A stretch of 64,000 bases of DNA, from positions 1-64,000 of the forward strand of contig CAJINV010000012.1 in the NCBI GenBank assembly GCA_905178155.1. Reading direction: 5' to 3'. The translations under genes were made by a program, and so were the position numbers. Position 1 is the first letter of the stretch. Every line of letters begins with the position of its first letter. Below the pieces are notes generated by a model. That model was not told the origin of the DNA. It made no database searches and was given only the letters and a program-made list of their open reading frames with translations. The DNA is from Amoebophrya sp. A120. Lineage: Eukaryota; Sar; Dinophyceae; Syndiniales; Amoebophryaceae. Shown in pieces: positions 46,999-57,316 of this stretch.

Positions 46999-49656
46999 AT
47001 GAACACCTCCATCCGCTCCCCCGCTTCTTCCTCCCGAGCTTATGAATTGCAAAAGCATCGTACCAGTATAAATTGCATCAAAAATTTTGGCAAGAATGGC
47101 AATGGAGGAGGAATTTGTAATGCTGTTTTCCCTTAGGAAAAACATTTGTCATGCATATTTGCAATTAGTACGAGTACGATACTTTTGCACAGGATAGAGC
47201 TGCCCCCGCGGCACCTCCCCCCTCCGACAGCCCAACCGTGGGGCATAAAAACCCAGGTGCCTCGTCGAAAAACGACGACCGCGCGATCGGGAAGCAGTTG
47301 GAATCTATCAAATGTAGAAATGTCTGGGTCTGGAAGCTTGCCAGGTTTGTCATGCATATTTTGGAAGACTCATGATGTCTGTGATGCATGCTCTACTAGC
47401 ATGACAGATTTTTAAAGGTCTTTGCGATGCCTCTACCGCATGAGAAATGCCCTCTCCGGGTAGCACAAACTGGAGTTCTGTTGCCGGTCATGCAATGCAA
47501 ATTTTTTTAGAATCCAGAGACAGCATCACAAGTTTAGAATCTTCCAGACCCAGACATTTTTACAATTGATAGAATCGGACCGGCCGACGTCCGCGTGTTA
47601 CTCCTTCGGGAAATCCGCGACCCGGGAGAAGAGGAAGCTATCAAATGTAAAAATGTCTGGGTCTGGAAGAGTGCAACTTGTCATGCTAAAATGGAAGCAT
47701 GCAAAAATCTGTGTTGCATGATTACCAAAAGCTGTCCACTTTTGACCTAATCGAGAGACAGTTTCTCATGCAGGAGAGGCATGATAGAACTCTCACAGAA
47801 TCTGTCATGCTCTGTCCTACTTGCCAGACCTCATGAGTCATGTAAAATCTGCATGACAAGTCTGGCATTCTTCCAGACCCAGACATTTTTGCAATCCATA
47901 GAAGCTGTGCGGGGACATTTTGATCGGATCGGGCTCGGATTTTCTAGGAAGGACATCTCCTGGTGTGACGTACGATTTGAATTTGTCATTAGTCTTATGC
48001 ACTGCAAAATTATCTTCGTACTAGCATGGATAGATTGCATCACAATTTTTTCCATAAGGACGAAAGATGGAACTTGTAATGCTGATCTGCCCATAGAAGC
48101 GAGATTTGTCACGCATATAATACTCGATTGCACTTAGTGCGATATTACTTTTGCAGAGGATAAGTCTCCCGGTGGAAGGGGACGACTTTTGGGAAAGCGG
48201 CGAGACCGACCTCCGGAACGGTGGCCTACCCTCCGAGCACGAACGATCTGAAGTGCGTGATACCGAAATTTGACAATATCAAAAAGAAAAATCCCCCCTC
48301 CCCATATCGAAAACGAAATTTGTGATGCTGTATTTGAGTACACAAATCGACCTGTATTGCTAGAAGGCCAAGAGACGCAGCCGTGGCCTGAATTGCAGGC
48401 AATTTGTCATGCTGTTTCCCACTTCCAGTTGCCTCGTGTCATGCTGGAGATGCGATACTTTCCCACACTAGGTAGCACTACAGTCCGCATCTTTTGCCTT
48501 CTAGCATCACAAAGCTGATTTGTGACCACAAATCTGCATCACAGATTTCCGTTTTGATATGGGGAGGGGGGATTTTTCCTTTTGATAGACAAGTACCGGA
48601 ACAAGCAGGATGGGAGGGTGGTGTTCGGCAGGGAGACGAGGGAGGTAGGATTCTTGGAGAAGTGTGCTTCGATCTATTTTGATCATGTGGCTACCACGAC
48701 GGTCTATCTTCTTACGGTCATGCGGAAATCAAAGCTGCACAGTTCTGCTGTATTGCTCATTCTCTTAAATTATGCAAACCTGCATATACAAACTTGTTCA
48801 GGCCGGCGCGAAGAACGGCGCCAACGCGGTGAAGGGCACCGGGAACTCCGAGTTCTATGCCAGAGAATCCCCCGGTTGCATCTACGACCCGAAGGATAAG
48901 TTGGTGAAGGAAATTGTGACCCGGAGCTGGACCATGGGCATGCGAACGAAGATTATCGGAATGAAGGATCCGAAGAACGTGGTCGATCCGGAATCGAATC
49001 TAAAACCGGAAACCGCAATGGGGAAGCAGTTGAACTCGCGAAAGCCGTCGGCCATGGGCAGGTCGTTTTCCAAAGCGTCCAGGTTCGGGAAGAACGCCAG
49101 TGAAAAGGACAGGGAAAGGGAGAAACTGTTTGCTGTCCAGAAAGCAGCAGCGGCGAGACCAGCGACGGCGCCTTCCGGCGGTGGAGGTGGGACAACAGAA
49201 GTTAATACTGCTGAGGGTGATGCTGGTACTGCTGGTGCTGCAACGAAGGGGGCAACAATAGTACCACCAGCAGCTGCACAACCACAACATACCAAACACG
49301 CCGCCACGACCGGTCAGCAGGTGGTCTTAACCAAGATTCAACGCGGTTTGGGGAAGCAGATAGACTTGAAATCCGCGCCGGTGTTCGGAATATCCAGGAA
49401 AAAACACCAATCCCCATCCACTTTGTCATGCAAAACATGCATAAAATCCGGCGTTTGTCATGCGAAAAATGAATGGGGATGGGTGTTTCTTCCTGGATAC
49501 GGAATTAGCAAGTGCTCCCGGGACAAGAGATCCGTTTCCGGCAACATGATAATCAAAGAAGACAGACCGGCGGCTCTAAGCAACATGCAGCACCAGAGGT
49601 TACCGCACAATTTCAACTACCCGGCGCCGAGTGCGGTGAGGAAGTGGGGGTCATGA
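46999..49656 (+). CDS. 399-aa protein with repeated GKQ...S-P...FG-x-S-R motifs, possible flagellar microtubule protein
   Basis: Six introners and one GT-AG intron (48645-48801, GTAGGA...TTCAG) interrupt it. Removing them gives 399 codons plus TGA. The distinctive motif is seen several times: GKQLESDRPTSACYSFGKSATR, GKQLNSRKPSAMGRSFSKASRFG and GKQIDLKSAPVFGISKCSRDKR, with partial versions WKGTTFGKAARPTS and GRVVFGRETRE. Repeats of this kind, Gly-Lys-Gln then Ser-x-Pro then Phe-Gly-x-Ser/Thr-Arg, occur in axonemal and flagellar microtubule-associated proteins of protists. That assignment is an inference from motif style only. A low-complexity Ala/Gly/Thr insert lies before the last motif. Start: caagATGaac. 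Confidence 0.7.
47041..47196. mobile_element. introner, family F1
   Basis: Element of 156 bp, TATGAATTGCAAAAG...CTTTTGCACAGGATA, perfect TSD GAGCT, only 42 nt after the start codon. Confidence 0.93.
47306..47571. mobile_element. introner, family F2
   Basis: Element of 266 bp, TATCAAATGTAGAAATGTC...ATTTTTACAATTGATA, perfect TSD GAATC. Excision joins IGKQLES to DRPTSA. Confidence 0.93.
47639..47900. mobile_element. introner, family F2, close sibling of the previous copy
   Basis: Element of 262 bp, TATCAAATGTAAAAATGTC...ATTTTTGCAATCCATA, perfect TSD GAAGC. Only about 62 coding bases separate it from the copy at 47306-47571. Excision joins TREKRK to LCGDIL. Confidence 0.93.
47996..48162. mobile_element. 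introner, family F1
   Basis: Element of 167 bp, TATGCACTGCAAAATTATC...ACTTTTGCAGAGGATA, perfect TSD AGTCT. Excision joins LNLSLV to SRWKGTTF. Confidence 0.92.
48277..48587. mobile_element. introner, family F3
   Basis: Element of 311 bp, TATCAAAAAGAAAAATCCCC...GGATTTTTCCTTTTGATA, perfect TSD GACAA. Excision joins VIPKFD to KYRNKQDG. Confidence 0.93.
49391..49499. mobile_element. introner, family F5
   Basis: Element of 109 bp, TATCCAGGAAAAAACACC...GGGTGTTTCTTCCTGGATA, perfect TSD CGGAA. Excision restores APVFGISKCSR, one of the repeated motifs. Confidence 0.93.
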
Positions 49657-50288
49657 GTAGGAGTACTAGAGGCGTTTGTGTTTGATGTGAATGTGATTGA
49701 TCATGTCGTACGTTCCCACCCCTGCTGCGCTTTGACCTTTACCACGACTTTGAGCACAGTTTTTTTGGGTTCTTGAACTTCTTGTGTCGCGTCTTCACGC
49801 CGTGAACTTCGTTGAAATGAATTTTGTTTTGATGACAGCTTCGGAGTTGGTTTGAAGGACTTGGAGCTGACAACCTCTTGGACAACAAGTGTTCCATCGT
49901 GCGGTAACTGAGAATACCTCGCCAAAGTCATTTGTCGTTTTAGATAGTAGTCGCCTGATTCATCGTCGCGCAAGTACTAGGTACCCATGGTTATTATGGC
50001 TCGTCTCAACATCGTCCTCATCGCTTTCTCCGCCTTGCATCGCTCGGGATTTCATCGTGTCATCGACGTCGTCTTCTTCGTCGACGGTTTATCTCGGCGT
50101 GATTGTTAAGTGGATTCATTCTCTATTATTTTTCATCGCCTGTACTGTTTCGTTTTGCAACCGCTTCAAGAACTACATCGACGCGCAATACTTATAGCAC
50201 ACCGTATGCGATAGATTTTTGATTTTGTTGTGGTAATGGTATTTTGTTTTGGTGATTCAAAAGAAAAGTTAAATATTACAACCACCAA
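49657..50288. other. intergenic, nothing supported
   Basis: A 102-codon plus-strand frame (49889-50197) with a hydrophobic C-terminal half is present but has no other support, so it is not called. Confidence 0.45.
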
Positions 50289-52586
50289 ATGGCCAAGCTC
50301 AGCCTGCAGAGTTACATCTCGCAAGGGCACGCGGATGGAGGAGGAGATGACTTTCCGCTGCAAATTGTGCAGCAATTCTTCTTCGCCACGCATCAACGCA
50401 AAAGCAAGACGTTGCCGGCTCTGCGCAGTAGTAGAGAAACGCAGTCTAGTATTAGTACAACATCTTTCGCGGCACTGACACAGCCGCCCGAACGACCAGC
50501 AATCGCGAGGACCACGACTGGACACGAGATGCAGAAGCAAGCAAAAAACGAAACTTCATCCAAGCTCGACCTACTCTCCCGCCCCTCCTCCTTCGCCGCA
50601 GCCACGGACAAACCGCTGAACTGCGACCTGTCCCACCACGGACTGGGGAACCTCCCTTCCCCCGAGGATTTCTGTATCCAGTGCAGATATGTCTGGGTCT
50701 GGAAGAGTGGTCCGAGTTTGTCATGCTAGTCCTGGTTGGCACCAATAAAATCTGTGTTGCGTGAGCAGCAGAAGCACGCGAGGATGGCATTTCTAATGCA
50801 GGAGGTTTAGGCATTTTTGCAGAGCCTTGTCCAAAAGTCAAAGTGTGATGCTATAACTCGCATTCCAGGCCTTCTGGGCCATGCGAAACCAGCATGACAG
50901 ACAAAACATTCTTCGAGACGCAGACACATTTGCATTTGATATCCTGCACTGTGAAACGAAACGGCGCGGACGCGGACGATGCCGATTTGAAGACGAAGGA
51001 GGAGCTATGCAATGCAAAGGCATCGTCCTAGTATAAATTGCATTACAAATCAGCCCAGCATTACAAATTAGCCTGCCCAGCATTACAAATTAGCCTGCCC
51101 AGCATTACAAATTAGCCTGCCCAGCATTACAAATTAGCCCAGCATTACAAAGTAAATCTGTAATGCTGATTTGCCTTGAGAAAGAGATTTGTATATGCAT
51201 GAATGCAATTACTACGAGCGCGATACTTTTGCACAGGATAGGAGCTCCTGGATGTCGAGTTGAAAAAAGACACCAGCATTGCGCACTATTTTGAGAAATT
51301 TATCCTCGCAAACTTCGACCCTTACACGAAGATTCCGGAAAAATCGTATGCATTGCAAAAGTATCGTACTCGTAGTATTGCAATACAAATTAGCTCAGCA
51401 TGACAAATGGAATTTCTCATGCTGATTTAGCTTGAAAAAGAAATCTGTCTTGCATGACTGCGACTAGTACGAGTGCGATACTTTTGCACAGGATAAATCG
51501 AAGAAAGTGAAAATCCTCGAGCACTGTCTTTCTGACACGATATCCCACGAAAAAACTGTTTCATTGTGATGATTTTGCAAGATCTGCATCACAAGTTTGT
51601 TACGCATGACACCCAAAATTTGTCATGCGCACTTCCCAAGGGAAAACACGCTGGAAAACCCAATGCCTTGCAGGTGTAGCAAGACAAATAGTTCTGTGTT
51701 CCATTTTCTGCATCACAGGTTCACAGTGAAACAGTTTCTTCTTGCGATACACGAAGAAGCTACTCCAATGGCTGACCAACAGCATCGAGGACTGCAAGAA
51801 GAAAGCCCACGACCGGGAGCCAACCAGCAGCCAGGAGCCGGCGGAGTTGGTGCCACTGGCGGCTATGAACTGCAAAAGTATCGTACTCGTATAAATGCAT
51901 TGCAAATTTCCTCAGCATGAGAAATAAATTTGTAATGCAGATTTGCCTTGGAAACAAGATTTGTAATGCAAGACTTGCATTAGCATGATTTGTACGAGTA
52001 CGATGCTTTTTGCACAGGATAGCGGCGTATCAAATACAAATGCATTATGTATGCCTGGGTCTGAAGAGAACGAAACTTTAACTTGTGATGCTCGGTTGTA
52101 GATGAATGCAGAACTTCTCAATGCATGCACGCATGTCACGATCAAGAAGTTCTTCCAGCGGCGCTCTCTGCTCTCAAGAACATCCGTTACTTTTGGCGGA
52201 CATGCAACACAGATTTTCTAGAGTTGGAAAACATGCTGTATTTTCCGGACCCAGACATATTTGCATTTGATACAGCGAACGCGTTAAAAGTGGAGGAAAA
52301 GGGGGTCACGGCGCGGCAGGCTCTGGAGAGAGATTTGAAGCAATTGAAGGCGGAATTGAGAAAAGCACCGGATGAAAACAATCCGCAATACGCGCCCTGT
52401 GACGCGAAGAAGGGACCACCACCAAGGCCATGGTGCATTTTCTTGGACGGACCGAAGGAGCGAGAAGGTGAAGATATCCATACTGAAGATGAAGTTTGTA
52501 CTGCTGCGAACCCAGAGACCAGATTTAGAGGACAGGTGGAAACAAATGGACCCTTCATGGGATCTTTTGGGGCGAATATTTTTTGA
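50289..52586 (+). CDS. 334-aa protein of unknown function, six introners
   Basis: Removing six elements, each with one TSD copy, yields exactly 334 codons plus TGA (52584). Start: accaaATGgcc. The N-terminal ~125 residues are Ser/Thr-rich (LSLQSYISQGHADGGGDDFPLQIVQQFFFATHQRK then disordered). A helical core follows (TSIAHYFEKFILANFDPYTKIPEKSKKVKILEHCL; KKLLQWLTNSIEDCKKKA), then LKVEEKGVTARQALERDLKQLKAELRK, and a Pro-rich PPPRPWCIFLDGP block near the end. No family was recognised. It has the highest introner density in the window. The AT-rich block begins immediately behind its stop. Confidence 0.7.
50675..50941. mobile_element. introner, family F2
   Basis: Element of 267 bp, TATCCAGTGCAGATATGTC...CATTTGCATTTGATA, TSD TTCTG/TCCTG (4 of 5). 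Excision joins SPEDFC to TVKRNGAD. Confidence 0.9.
51006..51240. mobile_element. introner, family F1, internally expanded
   Basis: Element of 235 bp, TATGCAATGCAAAGGCATCG...CTTTTGCACAGGATA, perfect TSD GGAGC. It is longer than other F1 copies because a CAGCATTACAAATTAGCC unit is repeated about five times between 51050 and 51150. Confidence 0.92.
51347..51495. mobile_element. introner, family F1
   Basis: Element of 149 bp, TATGCATTGCAAAAG...CTTTTGCACAGGATA, perfect TSD AATCG. Excision joins IPEKS to KKVKILEH. Confidence 0.93.
51541..51749. mobile_element. introner, family F9
   Basis: Element of 209 bp, TATCCCACGAAAAAACTG...CAGTTTCTTCTTGCGATA, perfect TSD CACGA. Excision joins CLSDT to KKLLQWL. 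Confidence 0.92.
51864..52021. mobile_element. introner, family F1, abutting the next element
   Basis: Element of 158 bp, TATGAACTGCAAAAG...GCTTTTTGCACAGGATA, perfect TSD GCGGC. Its right TSD copy (52022-52026) overlaps the left TSD of the following element. Confidence 0.92.
52028..52272. mobile_element. introner, family F2, six bases after the previous one
   Basis: Element of 245 bp, TATCAAATACAAATGC...ACATATTTGCATTTGATA, TSD CGGCG/CAGCG (4 of 5). Removing both elements gives PLAANALKVEE. Confidence 0.9.
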
Positions 52587-55346
52587 AATGCGGAATAAGA
52601 ACAATGATGTAAATCTAAATGCGATAAAAAAATCGAACACAGAAGTTAATGGGCATCAGAACCTCCGGTCGTTGATGATGAAAACGATACAAAAACAAAA
52701 AGCAATGGATGGAATCTGGAGAAGAAATATTCATGAGTCTGCTTCTCAAAGAAAATCTTATGATTTTCGTGATGATAGACCCTCTTCACTCAAGAACTCG
52801 ATGATGAATATAAAGGAGAAAAAAATTTTCTCATGAATGCTGTCATTGAATCCATTGAATTCGATAGATGGTTCGTGATGTGTCTGAGTATTTGACTTCA
52901 AACAAAAAAAAAATCTTCCAGAGAGATTTTAATCAATATCGATCTTTTTTTATTTCCTCAAAACCGAAAAAATATGGATGGATTATCATGATATTCGATC
53001 GAGAATCAATCCTCTTGTCGATGGAAAATGAAAAATATGAAGATACATGGGATTCGGATATCATTATTTCTTTCTCATATCGGGATATAATATTCGAGAT
53101 TCAAATAAGGATCGCAATATCATGTGTATCTTTTGATAAATTTCCATATATTCGGAGCCTATCATATTTTCGAATTTTTCAAATTTTTTTTCCCAGATTT
53201 TGACAATTTTAAAATCTATCCTTTTCTAAATTCTTAAAACATTTAATATCGGAAATATAAATATGAAATCCGATCGGAAAATATATTTGCAAGAATCATA
53301 TACCAATCATTAGAATTTCTCTAAAATTTTTGAATCTCATCAAAATATTGATAAATGATTTTGGATATTATTGATCGAAGGATTATGAATATGAATATTA
53401 GGTTTATTAGTGTCTGGCGCCAGCCAAGGGAGTACAGCGCAACTTTCCAAGGGAGTCAAGGGAGTAAGTTAAAAAAGCAGTCGCGCGTGCCAATGCGATC
53501 GGCATAAATATAGCAAAAATTCTTCGCGGCGCGCGCTGCGCGCGCGCGGCTCGACATCTGTGCGCACATCACAAAAATTTTTCGGGCCGCGCGCTGCGCG
53601 CGCGCGGCGAGGCACGTGCAGCATGTAGGACATGCACCCACGTGTGGGAATGTTGCGACGCATCAATGCGAAGCATCAATGCGAAGCATCAATGCGAAGC
53701 ATCAGTGCGAAGCATCAATGCGAAGCAGGCTAGAAAGATATGCCACGCGTGTGAGCTTCAAACTTACGGCGCGTTCTGACGGCCACTGCAACTCTTTCCC
53801 GATTGGAGAAAGCCGAAGTGGCCGCTTCAACATTTCCACTGCGTTCGTATTCTCTGTTCGGCATGGCGTTGAATCTGGTCACGCAGAACCTCGCGCGAAA
53901 GATCTCGACAAGCAAACTGCTGAAGTGGCTGCCTCAACTTCCCCTGGACAGCGGAAACTTGACATGGCCACGGCAACAGTTTACGCGTTCCTTCGCCTCC
54001 ACGCTCTATGTTGCCAGGCAGAGGCCCGGCTGCCCCGGCGACTTCTGTTGACGGGGGCGACTCTAGAAGCCCTCACCTTCTTCAAGAGGCCAGGGCCTTC
54101 GTCAACGAGCTAATGCCTAAACGCGGCCAAACCGCGGGCCGCAGCGGGGGGGGGGGGGGCAACAGGGCCCAAACCGGTGCCCGGTAAGTGCGCCCATAGC
54201 ATGCATTTTTGCGATGATTTTAGGGGAGGCAATTTGTGCAAGTTTTATCTTCCTCCCTTGGCTCCCTTGACTCCCTTCGAAGTTTCACTCCCTTGCCTAT
54301 AAAATACTCTAAATATGATATGGAGTCAAATCATTCAATCGAATTCTTGATTGAGATTATCATTTGTTAGATATTTGTCCGAAATTTGTTCGAAATCAAC
54401 ATGAGAGATTCATCTTTCTTTCTTCATTCATTGAACGCAAAAAATTCTTTTTGAATGTGCGAGATTCATCTTTTCTTTCTTCATTCATTGAACGCAAAAA
54501 ACTCCAAATAAAGAAAAACGGAAGAGAATAAAAGAAAAAAAAAAATTTAAAAAAAAAACGCTCGGATTCCATCCTCTATGTATCAATCAATCCAAGGAGA
54601 TCTTGGATTTGTCTTCTTTTTTTCTCAATTCAGGATCATTCTTCCAGATCCTGGATTTCAGGATCTATCGAATCAATCCGAAGATGAAGAATATTAAGGA
54701 TCTTTCCATTCCCTAGAATCTTAGATGACCTGATATCGATATGGAATGAAGATTCCAGATGGTGCAACTCATCAAGAAAATAACTTGGATCGAAATTCAA
54801 AGAAAAATATTAATATCCAATTAAAAAAGATTTGATACATATCCAATCGACATCTCTCTCTGTTGATACATAGCAGAATCATCAGATGATGACTTGAAAC
54901 AAATTTGCCACACAATCCATTTGCCTCAACCATCGAATCACCATCTTCATCCTGATCATTCGAAAGGTATTCCTTGAATCATGATCGATGCGATATGAGG
55001 GATCATTTAGATGGTTTTTCTGAGTTTGGCGAAATTTTCTGAGATTCTCGGTGTTGAAGTGATACGCAATGTTGTCAAGGTGATCTGATGGTCGGTGTTT
55101 CTTTTATTAAGTCTTTGTTCTCCAACATCATGAGACAAATATCGTGGGTGAAAAAATTCAGACGAGTTCCATTTTCATCCTTTCTGTGATGTCGAATGTC
55201 GTTCGGGTTTTATCTTATGTGTTCTGTGTGTCCGTCGATAGAACAGCTTGGGTCGTGGCGAAAAGTCACATGATGGAGCCATTAGAGGAGCACCTCCATC
55301 ACCACCATCTAAGAAATCATCAGAAATAGAAGACCCTTGTATCAAT
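52587..55346. other. AT-rich block, no recognised gene
   Basis: About 52,590-53,415 and 54,300-55,080 are strongly AT-rich, with a distinct vocabulary (GATC, GAATC, ATATTC, TTCGAT). A ~50-bp direct repeat lies near 54,402-54,505 (units containing TTCATTCATTGAACGCAAAA). The two halves flank the GC-rich element at 53424-54295. Frames are short and unconvincing. 55,081-55,346 is the 3' side of the minus-strand gene. Confidence 0.6.
53424..54295. mobile_element. TIR-bounded GC-rich insertion in the AT-rich block
   Basis: The left end carries CCAAGGGAGT, AACTTTCCAAGGGAGTCAAG; the right end carries the inverse, CTTGACTCCCTTCGAAGTTT and ACTCCCTTGCC. Inside are two near-identical GCGCGCTGCGCGCGCGCGGC palindromic tracts (about 53,530 and 53,590) and five copies of the 13-mer CATCAATGCGAAG (53661-53725). 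Non-autonomous element likely; no transposase is visible and the TSD is not resolved. Confidence 0.65.
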
Positions 55347-57316
55347 CTATCGTCGTCTGTTGTGTCGCCGGGAATCGTCCTCTTGCCGTTTGTTCTTGTC
55401 CCGTCGTCCGCCTCGATCGTCTCTCGAGTTGTGTCCCCTGTTATTTCCCCGGCTCCGGCTTCTGCTTCGACCACGCCCGCCACCGCGATGTTCTCTCTCC
55501 ACATCTCGGCGAGATTTTTTATCATTCCCCCGGCTGTCGTTCCTGCCGCCATGATCCCGTCCAGACCGATGCTTCGTTCCACGGCCCGCACCACTACTTC
55601 GCCGACTATCTACACTGCTGTCGCTTCGGTTATTCACCACATCAGAAGATTCACTGCGTTCCCTGCGGCGGTCGTTCGTAGTTTTTTTCTCATTTGTGTT
55701 CTTGTTCAGCTGGTGCTGGCCGCGCTTCTTTGCAGTTCTACCACGTTGATTATCTACGGATGAGTCCGAGTCGTCGTAGTTCTCCGCCGAGCTGTCTTCA
55801 TCCGAGGAATTCTCCGAATCACTATTACAGCGTTTAATTTTAATACTTTTTCCAGTATTATCTTTTTTCATCTTCCCCCGCTGTTCCTCCTCCCAAATTT
55901 CCCCGTGTAAACTGTACAACTTGAACTGTTCGGATTGTAAAAAAGACGCCTGTTTCGCCGAGAAATACTTCACGTTGCGCAGAAGTTTCAGCAAGATCGC
56001 CTTCTCCTGCGGCTCGTTGCAGTTTTGCAGGAAAGAGCGGTGGACGACGATGTGGTAGAAGGCATCCTGCAGGTTCAACCGGTCTAAACTCGCGAGTTTC
56101 AAACACTTGTCAATCCACTTGATCTATGCAGTGCACAAGTATCGCACTAGTACGTAGAAATCGCATGACAAATCCCCCCAGCATGAGAAATGGAATTTGT
56201 AATGCGGATTTTGTTAGGTTAAGAAGGAGATTTGTAATGCATGACTGCGATAATTACTACGACTGCGATACTTTTGCACAGGATATGATCCGCGCGCCCG
56301 GCGTCTTCGCGTACACTTCCTCCGCGTCCATGGTCACCTGCGGAAGGTTGTTCTATCCTTTGCAAAAGCGTCCCCACCCCAGAGTTCTCATGCAAATACG
56401 CATGCCAAAAAAGTTTCTCATGCGGAGCGCCATGAGAGGCACTTTCTAGCTGTGTTGTGGGATTTGTGATGCTATAATCAGCATGATGTGCTAGATCTGT
56501 GATGCTTCTGAACTACCTAAACAGAATCACACTACGAGGAAAAATCTGTCATGCGAAACAACCAAAGCTGGCTGATTTGTCTAGCAAATTTCCCATCTTG
56601 ACTCTGGTGTGGGGACGTTTTTACTCGGGATATGTTCAGCTCTTTATTCATCTTCTTGTCCTGATCCGGATTTTTGTTACTCCGGGTAACGGCCTCGGTG
56701 CCGATCGGGATATCTTTCCTATCGAATGCAATAATATGTCTGGAGGTGGTTCTCTGGAACAAGTAGGGTGCAAAGCTAGCATGCAAGGTGGTTTCTTGTT
56801 GTCGTATAATAATGGCCCATACAGATTATTTTTGGCATACAGGGTCTAACATGACAGATTCTGCATTGTGCAGATCTGTATCATGCTTCTCGTCCGGCAT
56901 GAGAAACTGCCAGCACTGGACAACTTTTGCTAATCATGCAACACAGATTTATTTTGCATCAGATCCAGACGTCGACCCAGACGACCTTTTTGCATTTGAT
57001 ACTTCCGGTTCCGAAACCATTGGGTCCGGGCCGCCTGCGCCAGGGCGGCGTTGTAGTGGATGGAAGATATGGCGTTCTCAACTGTTACATTCTCAAGCGT
57101 TGCATGATCTGTCATGCAGAATTGCCTTGACTATCGACGCCATCAAGCCGCTTCGCATGACAAATTCTCAGACGGCCAAACAGGCTGAGAATCTGCGCCA
57201 AATCTGTCATGCAAGACGCGCAAGGTCCTTCCTTTCACTTTTGCCACTGTTGCATCGCAAATGCATGCAACAGCTGAGAATGTAATAATTGAGAACACCA
57301 TAGAAGAGGAAGACAT
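55347..57316 (-). CDS. 330-aa protein with acidic Ser-rich middle and RS/RD/RGG-rich tail
   Basis: Read on the minus strand from the ATG at 57316 (context aaaATGtct). Four introners interrupt it, and their removal gives exactly 330 codons plus stop. The first ~140 residues form a conserved-looking helical domain (NAALAQAARTQWFRNRKD; TPGARIKWIDKCLKLASL; LNLQDAFYHIVVHRSFLQ; EKAILLKLLRNVKYFSAKQ). Then come an acidic Ser/Asp/Glu segment, and finally ~110 residues of RD, RS, RGG and KR repeats (GRGRSRSRSRGNN), typical of RNA-processing proteins in nuclear speckles. An RNA-related role is inferred from that tail only. Two coding pieces (GTEAVTRSNKNPDQ; NKELNNLPQVTMDAEE) exist only when introners are removed. 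Confidence 0.75.
56125..56285. mobile_element. introner, family F1
   Basis: Element of 161 bp, TATGCAGTGCACAAG...CTTTTGCACAGGATA, perfect TSD TGATC. On the minus strand excision joins KTPGARI to KWIDKCL. Confidence 0.92.
56354..56632. mobile_element. introner, family F8
   Basis: Element of 279 bp, TATCCTTTGCAAAAGCGTCC...GGACGTTTTTACTCGGGATA, perfect TSD TGTTC. Excision joins MNKEL to NNLPQV on the minus strand. Confidence 0.92.
56720..57001. mobile_element. introner, family F2
   Basis: Element of 282 bp, TATCGAATGCAATAATATG...CTTTTTGCATTTGATA, TSD TTTCC/CTTCC (4 of 5). The TIR is degraded (GTCTGGAGG). Excision joins WFRNR to KDIPIG. Confidence 0.87.
57068..57302. mobile_element. introner, family F4
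   Basis: Element of 235 bp, TATGGCGTTCTCAACTG...AATTGAGAACACCATA, perfect TSD GAAGA, within the first codons of the minus-strand gene (MSSS then SIHYN). Confidence 0.92.

Noticed and set aside
52868-53203. 111-codon frame in the AT-rich block as a gene
   Set aside because: Composition (Ile/Phe/Ser/Lys/Arg) follows AT bias, with no motif and no splice or neighbour support.
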